Part shown: positions 5,150 through 6,461 of the stretch, piece by piece
Layout: every line of letters starts with the position of its first letter
Position numbering within the stretch: position 1 is the stretch's first letter
Assembly (NCBI GenBank): GCA_902806355.1
Contig: CADCWI010000050.1
Coordinates: 1-6,461, forward strand
DNA from: an uncultured Thermomicrobiales bacterium
GTDB lineage: Bacteria > Chloroflexota > Chloroflexia > Thermomicrobiales > UBA6265
DNA length: 6,461 nucleotides
Reading direction: 5' to 3'
Translations under genes and position numbers: made by a program
Notes under the pieces: model-generated
What the model was told of the DNA's origin: nothing
The model's database searches: none
What the model saw: the letters and a program-made list of their open reading frames with translations, nothing else

Positions 5150-6442
5150 TCAGACCTTCATCGAGTCTCTTTCGCCAGTGATCAGGCGTGCTCCACGGTT
5201 GAAGGTCAGGTAGCTGAAGATCCACTGCGCAACCACCAGAGCGCGGTTGCGCAAGCCGTTCAGGTTGAGGACATGCACCACGACCCATGCCAGCCAGGCC
5301 GGGAACCCGGAGAACTTCACGCCCTTGATTTCGGCGACAGCCTGGTTACGGCCGATCGTCGCCATGCTGCCCCGGTCCTTGTAATCGAACGCTTCGTACG
5401 GCTCTCCCGCCACGGCATGGGCGATGTTCCTGGCAACCCAGCGACCTTCCTGCATCGCCACCGGAGCTACACCCGGCAATGGTTTGCCTTCGCCATTCCT
5501 TGCGCTGGCGGCATCGCCGATCACGAAGATCTCCGGATGGCCAGCGACGTGCAGCTCGCGCTCCACGGGCACTCGACCGGCACGATCCAGTTCGGCGATC
5601 TCCGACAATGCGCGTGTGAGTGGCGAAACCTGAACGCCAGCCGCCCAGATCACGGTCGTCGCCTCGATCCGCTCATCACCGATGTTGACGCCGTTCTCAT
5701 CGATCGCAGTGACGAGCGAATTCGTCCGCGTCTTGACCCCGAATCGCTCCAGATCCTTTTCCGCCTTGGCTGACAGCTTCTCGGCGAACATCGGCAGGAT
5801 GCGCGGCAGGCCCTCAAGCAGCAGGATTTGGGCGTCCCGCGGGTCGATGCTGTCAAACTGGTTGGCCAGCGTGTGATTGGCGATCTCGCCGATCGCGCCG
5901 GCCAGCTCGACCCCCGTTGGACCACCCCCGATCACGATAAACGAGAGCAACGCCGCCCGCTTCTGGGGGTCCTGCTCCTTCTCGGCCTTCTCGAAGGCCA
6001 TCAGGATGCGCCGCCGGATATCCAGTGCATCCTCGATTGTCTTCAGGCCCGGAGCGATCGGCGCCCATTCATCGTGGCCGAAATAGGAGTGGGTCGCGCC
6101 GACAGCAACGACCACGTAGTCGTAGCTGATCGCCTGCCCGTCCAGCAAGACGACGTTCCGGGAGTCGACATCAATGTGCCCGACCTCGCCGAGGATCACG
6201 TTGAGGTTCTTCTGCCCGCGCAGGATTCCGCGGATCGGCTGGGCGATGTTGGCGGGCGACAACTGGGCCGTCGCCACCTGGTAGAGCAGTGGCGCGAAGA
6301 GGTGATGGTTCCGCCGGTCGATGACCGTGACCTTGACCGGTGCGTCCGCCAGGGCCTTGGCCGCGTTCAATCCGGCGAACCCGGCACCGACGACCACGAC
6401 CCGTGGCATGCCCGCAGGCATCGAGGACATGCTTGGCTTCAC
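5150..6442 (-). CDS. ndh: Type II NADH:quinone oxidoreductase (NDH-2)
   Basis: This 430-residue flavoprotein fits NDH-2 in length and motif order. The FAD dinucleotide-binding motif VVVVGAGFAGL is at 15-25 with the acidic ribose-binding residue Asp42; YDYVVVAVGA is at 107-116. The NADH-binding Rossmann motif VIGGGPTGVELAG is at 170-182 with Glu210 after its second strand, favouring NADH. The FAD-contacting EIFVIGDAA is at 304-312, and AMQEG (329-333) corresponds to the quinone-site AQ-G motif. The C-terminal region (about 380-412), rich in Trp, Val and Leu, is the expected amphipathic membrane anchor. It oxidises NADH and reduces quinone at the inner face of the membrane without pumping protons. 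The start is uncertain: GTG 6442 has only a weak GGAAA upstream, ATGs at 6430, 6421 or 6409 are possible, and the frame remains open to the window edge, so the true start may lie outside. Confidence 0.93.
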   Translation of the reverse strand: MKPSMSSMPAGMPRVVVVGAGFAGLNAAKALADAPVKVTVIDRRNHHLFAPLLYQVATAQLSPANIAQPIRGILRGQKNLNVILGEVGHIDVDSRNVVLLDGQAISYDYVVVAVGATHSYFGHDEWAPIAPGLKTIEDALDIRRRILMAFEKAEKEQDPQKRAALLSFIVIGGGPTGVELAGAIGEIANHTLANQFDSIDPRDAQILLLEGLPRILPMFAEKLSAKAEKDLERFGVKTRTNSLVTAIDENGVNIGDERIEATTVIWAAGVQVSPLTRALSEIAELDRAGRVPVERELHVAGHPEIFVIGDAASARNGEGKPLPGVAPVAMQEGRWVARNIAHAVAGEPYEAFDYKDRGSMATIGRNQAVAEIKGVKFSGFPAWLAWVVVHVLNLNGLRNRALVVAQWIFSYLTFNRGARLITGERDSMKV

Positions 6443-6461
6443 GGTTTCCGCGACCGAGACG

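Noticed and set aside
1..6461. CRISPR array, tRNA, rRNA or riboswitch
   Set aside because: No regularly spaced repeats and no tRNA cloverleaf, rRNA or riboswitch consensus could be seen on either strand.

Overview
The window is GC-rich bacterial chromosomal DNA. It carries six convincing protein genes: an AraC-type regulator, a short-chain dehydrogenase (SDR), a luciferase-like flavin oxidoreductase, a hemerythrin-domain protein, a MarR-type regulator and a type II NADH dehydrogenase. It also carries the debris of three further genes. The host cannot be named from this sequence. High GC, frequent GTG starts, the luciferase-like oxidoreductase (a family common in F420-using Actinobacteria and Chloroflexota) and an NDH-2 starting with the MPRVVVVGAGFAGL segment suggest an actinobacterial or Chloroflexota-like (for example Thermomicrobia) host. 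This is inference only.

Layout. Bases 1-534 hold no gene I can support; the first ~24 bases may be the end of an insertion element. At 535-2366 lies a divergent pair, an AraC_N-type regulator (minus) and an SDR oxidoreductase (plus), sharing a 134-bp promoter region with an inverted repeat. The SDR ends 9 bp from the convergent end of a luciferase-like oxidoreductase gene (2376-3290, minus). That gene is divergent from a two-gene plus-strand unit: a hemerythrin-domain protein and, 13 bp later, a MarR-family regulator. The divergent region contains a 20-bp AT-rich imperfect palindrome placed like a MarR operator.

At 4452-4724 (minus) is an orphan C-terminal fragment of an unrecognised protein, whose stop overlaps the marR stop in the tetramer CTAG. 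Next to it are the last 66 codons of a second araC (4718-4918, minus), joined almost directly to the last 29 codons and stop of a second SDR (4920-5009, plus). These are the two outer 3' ends of a second divergent araC-SDR cassette, paralogous to the intact one, whose middle (the start of both genes and the shared promoter) has been lost. After a 140-bp gap with a stem-loop comes ndh (5150-6442, minus), whose frame stays open to the right edge.

Likely roles. The AraC/SDR pair resembles regulator-plus-reductase units that answer reactive carbonyls or other electrophiles. The flavin oxidoreductase, diiron hemerythrin and MarR genes look like a small redox or stress-response module controlled by MarR from the central palindrome. 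NDH-2 feeds electrons from NADH to quinone without pumping protons. The most notable observation is the deletion scar of the duplicated araC-SDR cassette flanking the redox module.
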